The notes below the pieces were generated by a model, which was not told the origin of the DNA, made no database searches, and saw only the letters and a program-made list of their open reading frames with translations. Below, piece by piece: positions 34,416 through 44,146 of a stretch of 64,000 nucleotides of DNA (the first letter of the stretch is position 1; every line of letters starts with the position of its first letter). A program made the position numbers and the translations under genes. This DNA is from Chloroflexota bacterium (GTDB lineage Bacteria; Chloroflexota; Ktedonobacteria; Ktedonobacterales; JADMIN01), in assembly GCA_021323855.1 (NCBI GenBank), contig JAJPKE010000022.1:1-64000 (forward strand). Reading direction: 5' to 3'.

Positions 34416-35048
34416 TCAATGCACCTGCCGCTCTTTTTGTTGCTTCTGCTCTTCATCCTTGTGGCGCTGAATTTCCTTGAGCGCCTGCTGGAGTTGTCTC
34501 TGTGCGTCCGGGGTCAGCGAGGTTTCCAGGATGGTGCCGCCATAGGCGCTGACACGCGGCAGGACTTCATCCGCTGGCACTTTGCGCGCCAGCAGGAACA
34601 TTGCCGAGCTATCCGGCTTCATCGCAGCGCGCAGTTCCCTTATGAACGCCTCCTCGATGCCAACGTTGGCGATTTTGCTGATGAACGTCTCAGTCGTCGC
34701 CCGCTCCGCCAGCCGATCCGTCTCTATGCCGCCGAGCGGCATTAACAGAATCGCATCCACCGCCAGTCCGACAATCGAGCCTTTCTTAGCGGTATGCTTC
34801 GTATGGTGTAGTTGCGCTCTGCCCTTCTTGTCTTTGGTAACGTACACGGCATCTTCCAGGTCCGCCAGCTTCTCGAAGGGCAACTTCTGTAATGTCTCGA
34901 TCACCTTCTCCGCGCGGTCCTTCTCCGGGTAGACGACGGCGAAGAAGTTGCTTTCAGCCAGCGCCCGATTTACGCTAGATTGGGTGGCTGGGATGGAATG
35001 GAGCGCATCCATGCCTGAAGGTTGAGTGTGTGTGATTTCGTTTTCCAT
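34416..35048 (-). CDS. DUF1269-like protein
   Basis: 210 residues. The central part resembles the DUF1269 family of small general-stress/membrane-associated proteins: FFAVVYPEKDRAEKVIETLQKL, LEDAVYVTKDKKGRAQLHHTKHTAKKGSIVGLAVDAILLMPLGG, IEEAFIRELRAAMKPDSSAMFLLAR. A short hydrophobic segment (GLAVDAILLMPLGGI) may touch the membrane. The C-terminus is a Lys/Gln/Glu-rich helix. The function is unknown. The ATG chosen has GAGAGAGG 9 nt upstream. It follows a small membrane protein on the same strand by 75 bp. Confidence 0.75.
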   Translation of the reverse strand: MENEITHTQPSGMDALHSIPATQSSVNRALAESNFFAVVYPEKDRAEKVIETLQKLPFEKLADLEDAVYVTKDKKGRAQLHHTKHTAKKGSIVGLAVDAILLMPLGGIETDRLAERATTETFISKIANVGIEEAFIRELRAAMKPDSSAMFLLARKVPADEVLPRVSAYGGTILETSLTPDAQRQLQQALKEIQRHKDEEQKQQKERQVH

Positions 35049-35123
35049 TGTCGTATACCTCTCTCCCGCCCTGCTCTTGGCTCTGTGCACACTACTGCAA
35101 GAATCCTTCCAAAGACGCAATAT

Positions 35124-35633
35124 TCAGAGTTTCGCTGTTTGATCGAGCAGCCAGGAGCGATGACGCCAGACCCAGGCGATGATGACAATGCCGAGCAGGA
35201 ACGTCAGCGCATTGATGGTCATTTCGATGATCGGCCCGCTGGCGTCGCTCCCCGGCTGGATGGTATAGATATGGTTCTCCAGGTCAAAGAGAACATCCAT
35301 GCAGCCGAGGTAAATGCCAGCGCCGCCCGCCAGCAGCGTTGCCAGCAATCCCCACGGACGCCGTAGCAGTAGCCCGACAACGGCAAACACCAATGCCAGC
35401 GCCAGCCAGCCGTCCGCCAGCGGGAAAGCATTCTCGAAGGTATAGTAGGCGCTGGTATGGCTGGACGCCAGAATGTTGCGGTCAATGCCGAACCAGATGA
35501 GCCAATAGGCGCAGATCAGCACAATCGCCAGGATCATGCCTGCCAGCACAAGGCGCAACCCTCGCGGCGCAGCTGTCTTGGACGACACTACATCGGTAAT
35601 ATCCACTGCCGGGGCTTGCTGCGGATGAGCCAT
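35124..35633 (-). CDS. Four-helix integral membrane protein, unknown function
   Basis: 169 residues with four hydrophobic helices (about 28-50, 73-90, 93-112, 135-155) and short loops, somewhat like DUF4383/DoxX-type proteins, though I cannot assign a family. GGGAGG lies 6 nt before the ATG. Same strand as deoB (upstream) and the DUF1269-like gene (downstream). Confidence 0.65.
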   Translation of the reverse strand: MAHPQQAPAVDITDVVSSKTAAPRGLRLVLAGMILAIVLICAYWLIWFGIDRNILASSHTSAYYTFENAFPLADGWLALALVFAVVGLLLRRPWGLLATLLAGGAGIYLGCMDVLFDLENHIYTIQPGSDASGPIIEMTINALTFLLGIVIIAWVWRHRSWLLDQTAKL

Positions 35634-35674
35634 TATCAGCCTCCCGTAGATACTGAAAATGCCTGTTATTTCTT

Positions 35675-36856
35675 CTACACCAGCCCGATCTCGCGGGCAA
35701 AGCTGGTACCGGATTCCAGCGGACCGACGCCGAACGCCTCCGCCAGTGTCGCGCCGAGGTCCGCGAACGAGCCACGTGCGCCCAAGTTGATGTTCGGCGT
35801 GATCGGTGCGCCGACGCCCAGCAGCGGCACCGCCTCACGCGTATGGTCGGTGCCCTTATAGGTCGGGTCGGTGCCGTGGTCGCCGGTGATGAAGAGCGCG
35901 TCGCGCGGGCCAAGCTGATCGAGCATGCGCGGCAACCACGCATCTATCGTTTCGAGCGCCTGCGCATAGCCCTGTGGGTCGCGCCGGTGGCCATAGAGCT
36001 GGTCACAGTCTACCAGATTCACGAAGAGCAGGCCACGGAACGCCTGCCCCGCCTCATCCAGCGCCGCCGCCATGCCCGCCTCGTTCGTGCCGGTATGGTT
36101 GCTCTTCGTCAGCCCGCGCTCGGCAAAGAGGTCTTCGATTTTGCCGATGGCGCGCACCTCATAGCCTGCGTCTTTGAGCTTGTCCAGCAGCGTCGGCGCT
36201 GGCGGCTCCAGCGAAAAGTCACGCCGGTGCGCCGTGCGTGTGAAATGCCCCGGCTCGCCAATGAAAGGACGCGCGATCACCCGGCCAACCGCATTCTTGC
36301 CGGTGAGCAGCCCGCGCGCCGTCTCGCACATCTGATAGAGTTCTTCGAGAGGAATGATCTCCTCATGCGCGGCAAGCTGGAAGACACTATCAGCCGAAGT
36401 ATAGAGGATGGGCTTGCCGGTGGCCATATGCTCCTCGCCCAACTCTTGAATGATGACGGTGCCGGAGGCCGGTTTGTTGCCGAGCGTGCCCCGGCCTATC
36501 GCCGCCTCGAACCGCGCCACCAGATCGGCGGGGAAGCCATGCGGATAGGTAGGTAGCGGGTCATGCAACGTCACACCCATCAGTTCCCAATGGCCTGTCG
36601 TGCTGTCTTTTCCGGCGGCAGCCTCATCCAGCCGCCCGAAGACGCCTCGCGCCTGCTCCACCGGCGGCGTGCCGGCAATCGGCGTCACATTGCCGATGCC
36701 CAGACTCCCCATCACTGGCAGGCGTAGTTCACCGGTGGCCCGCGCGCAGTTCGAGAGGCAGTTAGCGCCAGCATCGCCGTAGCGGTCGGCATCCGGCGCC
36801 TGCCCTACACCCACGCCATCCAACACAATCACAATGGCTCGTTCCAGTGCTGGCAT
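35675..36856 (-). CDS. deoB: Phosphopentomutase
   Basis: A 393-residue alkaline-phosphatase-superfamily enzyme that interconverts (deoxy)ribose-1-phosphate and 5-phosphate in nucleoside salvage. It has IVIVLDGVGVGQAPDA at the N-terminus (first metal-binding Asp and nucleophile region), GKDSTTGHWELMG (phosphorylated Thr), VNLVDCDQLYGHRRD and ITGDHGTDPTYKGTDHTREAVPLL (metal ligands). Full length. GAGAGGG about 9 nt upstream. It is directly downstream of a phosphofructokinase gene (73-bp gap), so the two sugar-phosphate enzymes are probably co-transcribed. Confidence 0.96.
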   Translation of the reverse strand: MPALERAIVIVLDGVGVGQAPDADRYGDAGANCLSNCARATGELRLPVMGSLGIGNVTPIAGTPPVEQARGVFGRLDEAAAGKDSTTGHWELMGVTLHDPLPTYPHGFPADLVARFEAAIGRGTLGNKPASGTVIIQELGEEHMATGKPILYTSADSVFQLAAHEEIIPLEELYQMCETARGLLTGKNAVGRVIARPFIGEPGHFTRTAHRRDFSLEPPAPTLLDKLKDAGYEVRAIGKIEDLFAERGLTKSNHTGTNEAGMAAALDEAGQAFRGLLFVNLVDCDQLYGHRRDPQGYAQALETIDAWLPRMLDQLGPRDALFITGDHGTDPTYKGTDHTREAVPLLGVGAPITPNINLGARGSFADLGATLAEAFGVGPLESGTSFAREIGLV

Positions 36857-36929
36857 TGTTCTCGCCCTCTCTATTTCTTTGGTAACAGTGCTCACCGTTA
36901 GCGATAAAGATAGCCTCCACACTACCACG

Positions 36930-38141
36930 TCACCACGTCACTGGCGTACCATCCAGTGTGATGTAGCGCGGCAGCGGCTCGCCAATCAGCGGTAGCGCAT
37001 AGTCGCGAAACGCCTGCGTGATCGCCTTGCCATTCGCCGTCACAAACGTATCAGGCAGCGGTCGCTGCGTGTTGGCAATGCGTTCCAGATCAGCCAGTCC
37101 GGTTGCGCAGGCATAGCCAGGGCCGGGACGGCGTACCAATGTTACCATCTTATCGGTTGCGCCATCGAGCGCCGCCCGCACGGCAGCGCGGCCCACTAGC
37201 TCGGCCTCTGCGCGGTCAGTGGTGGAGACGCAGGCAGATGACATGCGCTGCAAATCGCCCGGCTTGTCGTAACGCGCACGCAGCCCTAATTCTTCGCGCA
37301 CCAGACTGACGAGATACTGCGCCGCGCCGCTCAGCAGGCGATGCCCGAAGGCGTCTTCGCCCTGGTGGCCAACCTCGCCCAGCGGTCGCCCATTCTCATC
37401 GCGCACCGTCTCCGCCACTACCACCACCGCGTAGCCGAGCGCCGCATGTACCGTGCGCACATCATCGAGAAACTCTTCACGGCGCAGCGGTCGCTCCGGC
37501 AGATAGAGCAGGTGCGGCGGGTCCTCCTCGCGTGTTTTGCCAAGCGCGGCTGCGGCTGCCAGCCAACCGGCATCGCGTCCCATGACTTCGATGATCTTCA
37601 CGGGATAATGTGAAGGCATGGACAGGGTACAGAGCGCGGAATCCTGCACCGCCAGCGCCAGAAAGCGCGCGGCGCTGCCATAGCCGGGGCAGTGGTCGGT
37701 CTCCGGTAGATCGTTGTCAATCGTCTTAGGCACGCAGATGATGCGCAAGTCATCGTTCATCGCCTGCGCCGCCAGCGCCATCTGATGCGCGGTGTCCGCC
37801 GAATCGTTGCCGCCGATATAGAGAAAGTAATCCGCGCCCAGCGCACGCAGATTCTCCACGGCGCGTTCGGCATCGCCCGCGCGCAGCCGGTAGCGGCACG
37901 AGCCAAGCGCAGCGGATGGCGTGCACGCCAGCGCATCCAGGTCGTCGTCACGAATACCCTGGAGGTCCAGTACCTGCCTGCCAAGAACGCCTTCGATGCC
38001 ATAACGCGCGCCATAGATGCCATCTATCGCGCCAGCGTCGTGTGCCGCGCGAATCGCACCCACCAGGCTCGCATTGATGACCGCCGTTGCACCGCCCGAT
38101 TGCCCAATTACCAGGCGTTTGCCCGAATTTGCCGGATCCAT
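36930..38141 (-). CDS. 6-phosphofructokinase, probably pyrophosphate-dependent
   Basis: A 403-residue PfkA-superfamily enzyme phosphorylating fructose-6-phosphate. LVIGQSGGATAVINASL begins the fold. The donor-site motif reads GGNDSADTA rather than the ATP-type GGDGS, and PKTIDNDL has the Lys linked to PPi use; GRDAGWLAAAAAL and PGYGSAARF follow. By family knowledge this pattern favours PPi as phosphoryl donor and a reversible reaction, but the Asn in GGND is unusual and the donor should be tested. The ATG lies within GGATCCATG, with a GGGGGA site about 12 nt upstream. It leads the deoB unit. Confidence 0.88.
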   Translation of the reverse strand: MDPANSGKRLVIGQSGGATAVINASLVGAIRAAHDAGAIDGIYGARYGIEGVLGRQVLDLQGIRDDDLDALACTPSAALGSCRYRLRAGDAERAVENLRALGADYFLYIGGNDSADTAHQMALAAQAMNDDLRIICVPKTIDNDLPETDHCPGYGSAARFLALAVQDSALCTLSMPSHYPVKIIEVMGRDAGWLAAAAALGKTREEDPPHLLYLPERPLRREEFLDDVRTVHAALGYAVVVVAETVRDENGRPLGEVGHQGEDAFGHRLLSGAAQYLVSLVREELGLRARYDKPGDLQRMSSACVSTTDRAEAELVGRAAVRAALDGATDKMVTLVRRPGPGYACATGLADLERIANTQRPLPDTFVTANGKAITQAFRDYALPLIGEPLPRYITLDGTPVTW

Positions 38142-38475
38142 GCCGTCTATCGTTCCCCCATAGTAGCCACTGTAAGCGCAGATGTATCTGTTACCAGTAG
38201 ATGTTCGTGAGCCAGGATTCCAGTGACCCTCTTTGCGAGAGACGCTTTCCCTTCTAGTATCTAAGTATACGCGCGATTTGTCAGGGCGCTAACGAACGGT
38301 CCCTCATTCCACATCGCGCGCAGTGTAGACGCGCCCGATGGTATGCTGATGGCAACCAATACGTTGACTTATTTGCGTGTGCAGCGAACTGAGCCTATCC
38401 CAGCGACATATCCGCGTATCCGAGTATCCGATGGTCGTCTTGACAGAGAGATGCTCAATAGCACACAATGTTCAT
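38142..38475. other. Divergent intergenic region upstream of the IclR gene
   Basis: About 330 bp between the phosphofructokinase gene (minus) and the IclR regulator (plus). It should hold promoters for both. I see a TTGACT at 38364 without a convincing -10, and no tRNA or other RNA gene. Confidence 0.4.
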
Positions 38476-39306
38476 ATGGTAGAACACATGGTTCGTGATA
38501 TTGAACAGCAGATCCCGGCGCCGGCTGCGGCGACGCCTGCGCCGATGGTTGACCGCGCATTCCGGCTACTGGATGCGCTGGCAGCGTCCGAAGAGGGGCA
38601 GACCCTCTCGGACCTGGCGCGCAGCCTGGAGATGAGCAAGAGCAGCATGCACGGCCTGCTCAAGACACTGGAGAGTCTGGGCGCCGTAGAGCAAGATGAA
38701 AACCGGCGTTATTTCATCGGCCAGCGCATCTACGACCTGGCGCGCACCTATGCCCAGCGTGTCGGGCTGCGGCGGCTGGCGCTGCCAGCGATGGAACGGC
38801 TGGCGGCCTCGATTGGCGAAACTATTTTGCTGGGACGTGTGGAGCAGAATGGCGTGCGCATCCGCGAGCGCGTGGAGTCGCCGGATGAACAGCCAGCGCT
38901 GCGTGTCGCGGCGCGCGTGGGCATGCGCATTCCGCTGCTGGCTGGCGCAGTTGGACGTGTTGTATTGGCAAGCTGGCCATCAGAACGGCGCATGACCTAT
39001 CTGCGCGCCAAACCTTTGCCACACTTCACGCCACAAACGATTACCGATCCGGATCAGTATCTGGCCACTGTCTCGGAAACCGTCGAGAGCGGCATCGCGC
39101 TAGATCACGAAGAATATCTGGCCGGCGTCAATGCAGTTGCCGCGCCGATCTACGGCCCAGGTGACGAGTTGGTGGCGATTCTCTGGGCAGTGGGATACAG
39201 TGCGCGGTTCGTCGGCGCTGCGCTGGAACAGGCCAGCCAACTCATTCACGACGAGGCGCAAGCTATTTCGCGGGCGCTGGGCGCGAGCCAACACAACGCC
39301 ATGTGA
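38476..39306 (+). CDS. IclR-family transcriptional regulator
   Basis: About 276 residues. The N-terminal winged helix (MVDRAFRLLDALAASEEGQTLSDLARSLEMSKSSMHGLLKTLESLGAVEQD) and C-terminal IclR effector domain (RRLALPAMERLAASIGETILLGR..., GRVVLASW, SGIALDHEEYLAGVNAVAAPIYG) are clear. IclR proteins bind aromatic or small organic acids and repress or activate nearby catabolic genes; pointing into the ligase-hcr genes, it is the likely regulator of that module. The exact start is unsure: ATG codons at 38431, 38476, 38488 and 38545 are all in frame, none with a strong ribosome site. Confidence 0.92.
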   Translation: MVEHMVRDIEQQIPAPAAATPAPMVDRAFRLLDALAASEEGQTLSDLARSLEMSKSSMHGLLKTLESLGAVEQDENRRYFIGQRIYDLARTYAQRVGLRRLALPAMERLAASIGETILLGRVEQNGVRIRERVESPDEQPALRVAARVGMRIPLLAGAVGRVVLASWPSERRMTYLRAKPLPHFTPQTITDPDQYLATVSETVESGIALDHEEYLAGVNAVAAPIYGPGDELVAILWAVGYSARFVGAALEQASQLIHDEAQAISRALGASQHNAM

Positions 39307-39403
39307 ACACAGCCATTTCATTTGATAGCCATTTCATTTGATCCGGTGGGTTGATACAGCCAACCATTCATGCGTTCATCGTAGCCTGAAGGAGTCGTAC
39401 AGT

Positions 39404-40732
39404 ATGTATACCAGACCTCCGGCGACGACAAACAACGGCCTCATCCACCCCTCGCTCCAGCGCGCCAGCCGCGAGCAGATCGCAACCTATCAACTCAACC
39501 GGCTGCGCACTGGGCTACGGCGCGTGCTGGAAAGCAACCGTTTCTATCAGCAGAAACTTAGCGGCATGGACCCACGCGACCTTACCGGCTACGATGCGCT
39601 TCGCCAGCTTCCCTTCACCACCAAAGATGAACTCATCGCCGACCAACGCGACCATCCTCCCTATGGGGACAATCTGACCTATCCCCTGAGCCGCTATGTG
39701 CGGCTGCATCAAACCTCCGGCACCACCGGCCAGCCACTCAAAATCCTCGATACAGCGGAAAGCTGGGACTGGTGGGCAGACTGCTGGACTACCATCTACC
39801 ACGCCGCCGGAGTAGGCGCCGATGATGTGGTGTTCCTGGCGTTCTCGTTCGGTCCGTTTATTGGCTTTTGGTCTGCTTATGAAGGAGCGAAACGCATCGG
39901 CGCGCTGGTGGTGCCGGGCGGCGGCCAGACCTCAGTGCAGCGCCTGCAAACCATCCTGGCGACTAATGCCACAACGCTCGTCTGTACGCCAACCTATGCG
40001 CTGCATTTGCTAGAGGTTGCGCGCGCCGAAGGCATAGATATAGCGTCCTCAGCAGTGCGTGTGACCATTCATGCCGGTGAGCCGGGGGCGTCCATCCCCA
40101 GCACGCGGCGACGTATAGAAGACGGTTGGGGTGCGCGCGCCTATGACCACCTGGGCATGACGGAGATGGGCGCCTATGGGTTCACCTGTCTGCATCAAGA
40201 CGCCGTACATGTCAACGAGGCTGAGTTCATCGCGGAGATTCTGGACCCCATAACTGGCGAGCCGGTGGCCGAAGGCGAACGCGGCGAACTGGTGCTGACC
40301 AACCTGGGCCGCTGGGGAACGCCGGCCATCCGCTATCGCACGCATGACCTCGTGCAGCGCGGCCCGGCCACCTGCCCTTGCGGGCGCACGTATCTGACGC
40401 TGACCGGCGGCGTGCTTGGCCGCGTGGATGACATGCTCATCGTGCGCGGCGTCAACATCTATCCTTCAAGCATTGAAGATGTACTGCGGGCGATTCCCGG
40501 CGTCGAGGAGTTTCGCATCACCGTGCTGAAGGCTGGCGAATTGGATGAGATAGAACTGGATGTCGAGTGCGCGGAGTCTGTCGCGCCGGAGGTGGAGATG
40601 CGGCTGCGCCAAGCGCTCGGCCTGCGCGTACCAGTGCGTGCCGTTCCGGCGGGGAGCCTGCCGCGTTTCGAGCTAAAAGCGCGCCGCGTGGTGGACCGGC
40701 GCAAAGACGATAAAGAAGACAGAGTAGGCTAA
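39404..40732 (+). CDS. Phenylacetate-CoA ligase-family AMP-forming enzyme
   Basis: 442 residues. The P-loop LHQTSGTTGQPLKI, the YDHLGMTEMGAYG adenylate region, GELVLTNLGRWGTPAIRYRTHDLV and the C-terminal GRVDDMLIVRGVNIYPSSIEDVL are the PaaK-family signature; FELKARRVVDRR has the late catalytic Lys region. It activates an aromatic or related carboxylate to its CoA thioester with ATP. Next to the hcr-like genes the substrate could be 4-hydroxybenzoate or phenylacetate. Cys-rich PATCPCGRTYL is usual in this family. GGAG lies 9 nt before the ATG. It is followed 20 bp later by the iron-sulfur subunit gene. Confidence 0.9.
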   Translation: MYTRPPATTNNGLIHPSLQRASREQIATYQLNRLRTGLRRVLESNRFYQQKLSGMDPRDLTGYDALRQLPFTTKDELIADQRDHPPYGDNLTYPLSRYVRLHQTSGTTGQPLKILDTAESWDWWADCWTTIYHAAGVGADDVVFLAFSFGPFIGFWSAYEGAKRIGALVVPGGGQTSVQRLQTILATNATTLVCTPTYALHLLEVARAEGIDIASSAVRVTIHAGEPGASIPSTRRRIEDGWGARAYDHLGMTEMGAYGFTCLHQDAVHVNEAEFIAEILDPITGEPVAEGERGELVLTNLGRWGTPAIRYRTHDLVQRGPATCPCGRTYLTLTGGVLGRVDDMLIVRGVNIYPSSIEDVLRAIPGVEEFRITVLKAGELDEIELDVECAESVAPEVEMRLRQALGLRVPVRAVPAGSLPRFELKARRVVDRRKDDKEDRVG

Positions 40733-40752
40733 GAAGGCAAAGGAGGCGGCCT

Positions 40753-41262
<510 letters not shown>

Positions 41263-41313
41263 ATAGAACGTCCCAGCGCAAGCGAGACACAGGCGAAGCA
41301 GAAGAGGCACTGC

Positions 41314-41742
41314 ATGGCAAAGATGACTGAAGACGAATACCGGGCCTTTATCACCCACGGCACGCGCACGGCCAAGATAGCGACGATGCGCGCCGATGGC
41401 CGCCCGCATGTCACACCGATCTGGTTCGTGCTGGACGGTGAGACCATTATCTTTACGACTGGCGACACCAGCCTCAAGGCCGCCGCCATTCGCCGTGACC
41501 CGCGCGTCTGCCTCTGCATAGACGACGACACACCGCCGTTCAGCTTTGTGATGATCGAGGGCACCGCGACGATTCACCCCGATGACCCAGACCTCGTGCG
41601 CTGGGCAACGGCCATAGGCGGGCGATATATGGGCGCCGATCAGGCAGAGGCGTTTGGCAAGCGCAACGGCGTTCCGGGTGAATCACTCGTGCGCGTCACC
41701 CCGACCAAGATCGTCGCCGAGAAAGACATTGCTGGCTGGTAA
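41314..41742 (+). CDS. PPOX/FDOR-type split beta-barrel flavin or F420 protein
   Basis: 142 residues of pyridoxamine-5'-phosphate-oxidase-like fold (TRTAKIATMRADGRPHVTPIWFVLDGETIIFTTG, KAAAIRRDPRVCLCIDDD, FVMIEGTATIH). This wording fits flavin/deazaflavin oxidoreductases (FDOR-B), many of which use F420. It sits inside the hcr-like operon between the [2Fe-2S] and Mo subunits, so it may reduce a pathway intermediate or hand electrons to the complex; that is inference. AGAGG about 8 nt upstream. Confidence 0.82.
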   Translation: MAKMTEDEYRAFITHGTRTAKIATMRADGRPHVTPIWFVLDGETIIFTTGDTSLKAAAIRRDPRVCLCIDDDTPPFSFVMIEGTATIHPDDPDLVRWATAIGGRYMGADQAEAFGKRNGVPGESLVRVTPTKIVAEKDIAGW

Positions 41743-41776
41743 CTGATAAAGCCATCAGCATCGAGGAGGTTTGACG

Positions 41777-44146
41777 ATGGCGATAGGCGCCTCCATTCCC
41801 AAAATTGACAGCTATACCAAAGTTACCGGCGCCGCCAGATACGCCGATGACCTCAAGTTGCCACGCATGGCTTACGGGCGCATCCTGCGCAGCCCGCACG
41901 CGCACGCCGTCATTGAGCGCGTGGATGTGTCGCGGGCGCTGGCGTATCCCGGCGTCCTCGATGTCATCACTGCGCGCGATCTACCGCGCAAATATGGCAT
42001 CATGCCGACGACGCAGGATGAATATCCCTTCGCGCTGGATAAGGTGCGCTATGTCGGCGAACCGATCGCCGCCGTCTGCGCCATTGACGAAGAGACCGCC
42101 GAAGAGGCGCTCGATCTAATCGAAGTCGAGTACACCGTGCTGCCGGCCATCGGCTCCATCGAAGAGGCGCTCAACCGCGACGACCTGAAGATTCACGAGG
42201 AGACAAAGCGCGGCAACATCATGAAGGAAGTGCATCTCAGCTTTGGTGATGTCGAGGGCGGCTTCGAGTCAGCAGACCTGGTACGTGAGGACACCTTCTA
42301 CTTTGAGGGCACGACCCACGCGCCGATGGAGGAACACGCCTGCGTTGCCGACTGCGCCTCAGACGGCAAAGTGACGCTCTGGACCTCCACGCAGACGCCA
42401 CACTACGTTCACCGCGAGATTGGCAAGGTCTTGCAGCTTCCGCTGAGCCGGCTGCGCATCATCGTGCCGCCGGTTGGTGGCGGCTTCGGCGGCAAGTGCG
42501 AGCCGTTCGCGCATGACTTTGCAGCCTGCCTCTTCGCGCTGCGTCATGGGCGGCCCATCAAATATACGCTCAGTCGCGAAGAGGTCTTCTACTGTCATCG
42601 CGGACGCCATCCCGTCAAGATGCTGCTCAAAACTGGCGTGAAGCAGGACGGCACGATCACCGCCGTTCACCTCCAAACCTTCCTCGACGGCGGCGCCTAT
42701 GCCAGCTATGGCCTGGCAACGGTCTATTATACTGGCGCGCTGCTCACCGTCACCTATAAGATTCCCGCGTACAAGTTTGATGGTATGCGGCTCTACACCA
42801 ATAAACCCGCCTGTGGACCCAAACGCGGCCACGGCTCCACGCAGCCGCGCTACGCCTTCGAGTGCCAGCTCGATAAAATTGCCGAACAATTGGGACTGGA
42901 CCCGGCAGCCTATCGCAAACAACTTGCCATCGAACCCTACTCTACGACGGTCAACGGGCTGCGCGTGACGAGCTGCGGGCTGGTGGAGTGCGTCGAGAAG
43001 GTGGTAGAGGCGTCCGGCTGGCAACAGCGACGCAAACATCTACCGACTGGGCATGGCCTGGGCGTCGCCATCAGTTCATACGTCACCGGCGCGGGCAAGG
43101 CCATCTACTGGAACGACATGCCGCACTCCGGCGTGATCGTCAAGATTGACCGTGGCGGCGGCGTGGCGGTTCTCTGCGGTTCATCGGATATCGGCCAGGG
43201 GTCAGACACGATGCTGGCGCAGGTGGTCGCGGCGGAGCTTGGCATTGATGTGCTGGATATTCGCGTCTATGCAGGAGACACCGACCTGACGCCGGTGGAC
43301 CTGGGTAGCTACTCCTCGCGCGTGACGTTCATGGCAGGTAATGCGGCGCGCGAGGCCGCACAGAAGCTGCGCACGCTGCTGATCGAAGCTGCCAGTACGA
43401 TTCTCGATGTTCCCAGCGAAAGGCTCACCGCCGGCAGCCATCGGATTTTCTGTGCGGACGAGCCGGAGAAAGGCGTTTCGTTCATCGAGGCGGCGCAGCA
43501 GGCGGAGGCCACGCATGGCACACTCAGCGCCGTTGGCAGCTATACGCCGCCTAAGCTCGGCGGCGAGTTCAAGGGCGCGGGCGTCGGCATCTCGCCAGCC
43601 TACAGCTATACCGCCTGTGTCGCGGAGGTGCAGGTGGACCCGGAGACCTACGACGTGAAGGTGGAAAAGCTCTGGGTGGCGCATGACTGCGGGCGCGCGC
43701 TCAATCCCACGCTCGTCGAAGGGCAGGTGGAGGGTAGCGCCTACATGGGCTTTGGCGAGGCGGTGCTGGAAGAACAGGTATTCCGCAAGGGGCTGCACAA
43801 AATCCCCTCACTGCTCGAATACAAATTGCCGACGATCTACGATACACCGGATATCATCTCGATGACCGTCGAAACACTGGACAAAGAGGGTCCATACGGC
43901 GCGAAAGAGGCGGGTGAGGGACCGCTGAATCCCATCATTCCAGCAATTGCCAACGCTGTGTACGACGCCATCGGTGCGCGAGTGGATAGCACGCCGATCA
44001 CGCCCGACAAGATCGCCCGCGCGTTGAAGTCCCCCACCCCCGGCCCCTCCCCCGTGCGCGGGAGAGGGGAGCCAGAGAGAGACTTCACCCCCAACCTTTC
44101 TCCTACGAGGCGAGGGGAGTCCAGTAAGGAGGTGATGCCGCGATGA
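41777..44146 (+). CDS. hcrA: Molybdenum hydroxylase large subunit, 4-hydroxybenzoyl-CoA reductase alpha-like
   Basis: 789 residues of the Mo-cofactor subunit of the xanthine-oxidase family. KIDSYTKVTGAARYADDL starts the first domain; PPVGGGFGGKCEPFAHDF, GPKRGHGSTQPRYAFE, SSDIGQGSDTMLAQ and the active-site Glu in KEAGEGPLNPI are in order. With the HcrB-type beta subunit it fits 4-hydroxybenzoyl-CoA reductase, which removes the para-OH to give benzoyl-CoA. The last approximately 38 residues (from about 752, SPTPGPSPVRGRGE...) are translated from two family A repeats and are not part of the enzyme fold. AGGAGG lies 9 nt upstream. Its stop overlaps the next ATG (ATGA). Confidence 0.9.
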   Translation: MAIGASIPKIDSYTKVTGAARYADDLKLPRMAYGRILRSPHAHAVIERVDVSRALAYPGVLDVITARDLPRKYGIMPTTQDEYPFALDKVRYVGEPIAAVCAIDEETAEEALDLIEVEYTVLPAIGSIEEALNRDDLKIHEETKRGNIMKEVHLSFGDVEGGFESADLVREDTFYFEGTTHAPMEEHACVADCASDGKVTLWTSTQTPHYVHREIGKVLQLPLSRLRIIVPPVGGGFGGKCEPFAHDFAACLFALRHGRPIKYTLSREEVFYCHRGRHPVKMLLKTGVKQDGTITAVHLQTFLDGGAYASYGLATVYYTGALLTVTYKIPAYKFDGMRLYTNKPACGPKRGHGSTQPRYAFECQLDKIAEQLGLDPAAYRKQLAIEPYSTTVNGLRVTSCGLVECVEKVVEASGWQQRRKHLPTGHGLGVAISSYVTGAGKAIYWNDMPHSGVIVKIDRGGGVAVLCGSSDIGQGSDTMLAQVVAAELGIDVLDIRVYAGDTDLTPVDLGSYSSRVTFMAGNAAREAAQKLRTLLIEAASTILDVPSERLTAGSHRIFCADEPEKGVSFIEAAQQAEATHGTLSAVGSYTPPKLGGEFKGAGVGISPAYSYTACVAEVQVDPETYDVKVEKLWVAHDCGRALNPTLVEGQVEGSAYMGFGEAVLEEQVFRKGLHKIPSLLEYKLPTIYDTPDIISMTVETLDKEGPYGAKEAGEGPLNPIIPAIANAVYDAIGARVDSTPITPDKIARALKSPTPGPSPVRGRGEPERDFTPNLSPTRRGESSKEVMPR
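44030..44118. repeat. Two family A repeats inside the 3' end of hcrA
   Basis: CCCCCACCCCCGGCCCC...GGAGAGGGG (44030-44070) and TTCACCCCCAACC...CGAGGGGA (44083-44118) are tandem family A units. Both stay in frame with hcrA and encode its Pro/Arg-rich tail. The hcrB ribosome site AAGGAGG begins about 10 bp after the second unit. Confidence 0.8.
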
